A DNA stretch of 64,000 bases from Astropecten irregularis (Eukaryota; Echinodermata; Asteroidea; Paxillosida; Astropectinidae), in the NCBI GenBank assembly GCA_963971285.1, contig OZ020244.1, positions 4,402,001-4,466,000 on the forward strand, given 5' to 3'. Of this stretch, positions 62,425 through 64,000 are shown in pieces (within the stretch, counting starts at the first letter, position 1; each line of letters begins with the position of its first letter). A program made the translations under genes and the position numbers. The notes under the pieces are model-generated. The model saw nothing but the letters and a program-made list of their open reading frames with translations. It did not search any database and was not told where the DNA came from.

Positions 62425-63107
62425 GGGGTTGATTTCACGAAGGATAATTGTCAGTATCCTACGTAGGGCTGCAATGCATCATAAGTCCTATGATTGAAAG
62501 TACCGGTAATGCTAGGAGTCCACTGGGCCAGCGCCAGTTGGTGCCAGTTCGCGCCAATGATTATGTGATTGGCGCGTAGTGGCGCAACTTGGCGCGCGCC
62601 ATTACATTCCAGTGGATTCCAATAGGCGGATTGCTTGCGCCATTTGGTGCCACTTGGTGGACACTTCGCGCTGATTGCTTGATGCAAGTGGCGCGACGAA
62701 AATTTCAAACATTTTGAAATTTTCTTGCCGCCAAATTCAATTTTTGAAAAGTGAACAAAGAAAAATTGACTGGAGCGGGATTCGAACCGGCGACCTCCTG
62801 GATACCGTACAGGAGGTCGCCGGTTCTAATCCCGCTCCAGTCAATTTTTCTTTGTTCACTTTTCAATGACTTAAAATAACTCAGTCAGTTTCCCTTGTGG
62901 TTATTTCACGAATAAATTCAATTTTTGGCGCTGTTATGGGCCACCACGAGCCAGTTGGGAGGCAGTTTGAGCCACTGCACACCACTAGGCACCTTGTTGG
63001 CGACACTAGGCGCCACAGCAAATTGCATTGGCGCGAACTGGCACCAACTGGCGCCGGCCCAGTGGACTCCTAGCATAAGTTACGATGAGTTTGGTGAAAT
63101 CGAACCC
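62425..63107. mobile_element. Three-level nest: MITE, MITE, SINE
   Basis: Outer GGGTTGATTTCACGAAGGAT MITE (62425-62512 and 63076-63107) is split at TAA by the GGAGTCCACTGGGCC element (62513-63075). That in turn is split by a SINE (about 62747-62912) whose insertion duplicated AAATTCAATTTTTG. The SINE region itself is a reverse and a forward box B (GGATTCGAACCGG, CCGGTTCTAATCCC) back to back. Confidence 0.88.
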
Positions 63108-63480
63108 AAAATTATTGGACACCAGTTCACACAGAATTCATCTGTTCGGGCCATGTGTGTAGGGAGCTTGGCGTAAACAATTTGGGGCCCGTATATGGAA
63201 AAATCAAATGGACATAGAAATCCAGGAGAGGGAAACCAGACCAATGCGGACCAAAGCAGACAGAAAGGGAGGAAAATATGACCAATAGTCACAGCGATGG
63301 CAAAGGTTATACTACGGGGGATTAATGTCGGCGGGAGTTTGAAGCTAGGGATTATCATGGCCCATTGTTAACTGATGTCCTCGGTGAGGTTCATTCTTTT
63401 GTCCTGACCTGCTCAGCCTGAATGGAGTGGCATCATTTTGGACCTCCCCAAATGGTATGAATAGAGAGCTTTCACTTTCA
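63108..63480. other. SMC1 intron, unassigned
   Basis: CATGTGTGTAGGGAGCTTGG CGTAAACAAT resembles 44637-44666 (TGTGTGCAGGTAGCTCGGCG), so a dispersed repeat is likely. No SMC1 exon fits here. Confidence 0.4.
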
Positions 63481-63599
63481 CGACGGATGGTTCTACGACG
63501 CGTTGATTGTTCAGTCCGTTTGTACACGGTTCATTTCGAAATTTCACGACGACAAAGTTTTATTGATCACATGACCCAGCCAGTCTAATAATGGAATGC

Positions 63600-63835
63600 G
63601 CATGTGAAATACACGGGTTTACACCATGGCGGCCATCTTGGATTTTGATCGCAACTTCGAAACGAGGCACTTCCACGCCTGCGCACTTTTGTAAGTGTAA
63701 GCCCGTCCATTGTCGAAGACAATACACGGGTTTACACTTCGGCAGTTTTGATCGCCAATTCAAAACGAGGCACTATCACGCATGCGCTTTTTTGGAAGTG
63801 TAAGCCCGTGTATACACTTCCGTGTCAAAATTAAG
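63600..63835. mobile_element. ACACGGGTTTACAC MITE pair
   Basis: ATACACGGGTTTACAC occurs at 63611 and 63722; GTGTAAGCCCGT in inverse at 63696 and 63798. GAAACGAGGCACTTCCACGC and CAAAACGAGGCACTATCACG show two head-to-tail copies of one short palindromic element. Confidence 0.7.
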
Positions 63836-64000
63836 GGTCACAGGTCGGAAGTGTGAATATTCATTAAGTAGTTTGGCCAAAACGTTGTCGTTTTCAGTAC
63901 AACGAAGATTCGCTCCAAGTACCGTCGTAGAAACTGAAGGCCGATGAACGCTCGAAGCTAGCGCATGTGCAGGAAACTCCATGACTCTTTCCCAACCGTA

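Noticed and set aside
63378..63420. Possible preceding SMC1 exon (minus strand DKRMNLTED, resembling RDLTLEEN)
   Set aside because: The apparent donor (ATCA|GTTAAC) is poor and its phase does not fit the phase 0 start of the exon at 61991.

Overview
This is animal nuclear DNA: split genes with GT-AG introns and a very high load of short transposons. The repeats (tRNA-derived SINEs with AGCTCAGTTGGTAGAGC heads, many TTAA-flanked fold-back MITEs, hAT-like MITEs) and the single-copy SMC1 and fibulin genes suggest a marine invertebrate deuterostome. An echinoderm, perhaps a sea star, is my best guess, but I cannot prove the species.

Two genes can be supported, both on the minus strand. (1) A fibulin-1-like extracellular matrix gene runs from a signal-peptide exon at 21259 down to the left edge (exons 21199-21259, 12813-13081, 11112-11250, 7733-7867, 5248-5379, 1764-1901). 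It encodes a signal peptide, anaphylatoxin-like modules and the first three EGF-like modules; the rest lies outside the window. (2) The cohesin ATPase SMC1 enters from the right edge. Its last 17 coding exons lie between 61991 and the stop codon at 33094: distal coiled coil, hinge, returning coiled coil, ABC signature (LSGGE), Walker B and C-terminal tail, 877 residues with every exon phase consistent. The N-terminal Walker A half is beyond 64000. About 12 kb separates the SMC1 stop from the fibulin start, and I recognise no further gene there. SMC1B and FBLN1 are also close neighbours in human (22q13.31), so the pairing may be ancestral.

Almost everything else is transposon or tandem repeat. 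TTAA-flanked MITE families with ends TTAAAGGTAGTATCATAC or TTAAAGGTATAATACATG occur about 20 times. Palindromic MITEs, hAT-like MITEs, a ~330-bp SINE-containing unit, two truncated LINEs and a broken THAP-finger remnant fill the introns. Tandem arrays are concentrated beside SMC1 exons: a 12-bp array (37470-38095), a 60-bp array (39260-40798) that touches a splice donor and is in frame with the exon, a 28-bp array (45174-46146), a 10-bp array (55843-56520), and a tandem series of copies of an exon-intron junction (54720-55574). A 97-bp array (50071-50943) is built from tRNA-Thr-like sequences.

The most interesting signals are: the 60-bp repeat, whose sense RNA can be drawn as a degenerate hammerhead-ribozyme-like fold and which keeps a 523-codon reading frame open from an SMC1 exon; the tandemly copied SMC1 splice donor; the tRNA-like tandem array; and transposon ends that appear to supply a fibulin splice acceptor and an SMC1 poly(A) signal. 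Many of the longer open frames in the window are by-products of tandem repeats or MITEs, not genes.
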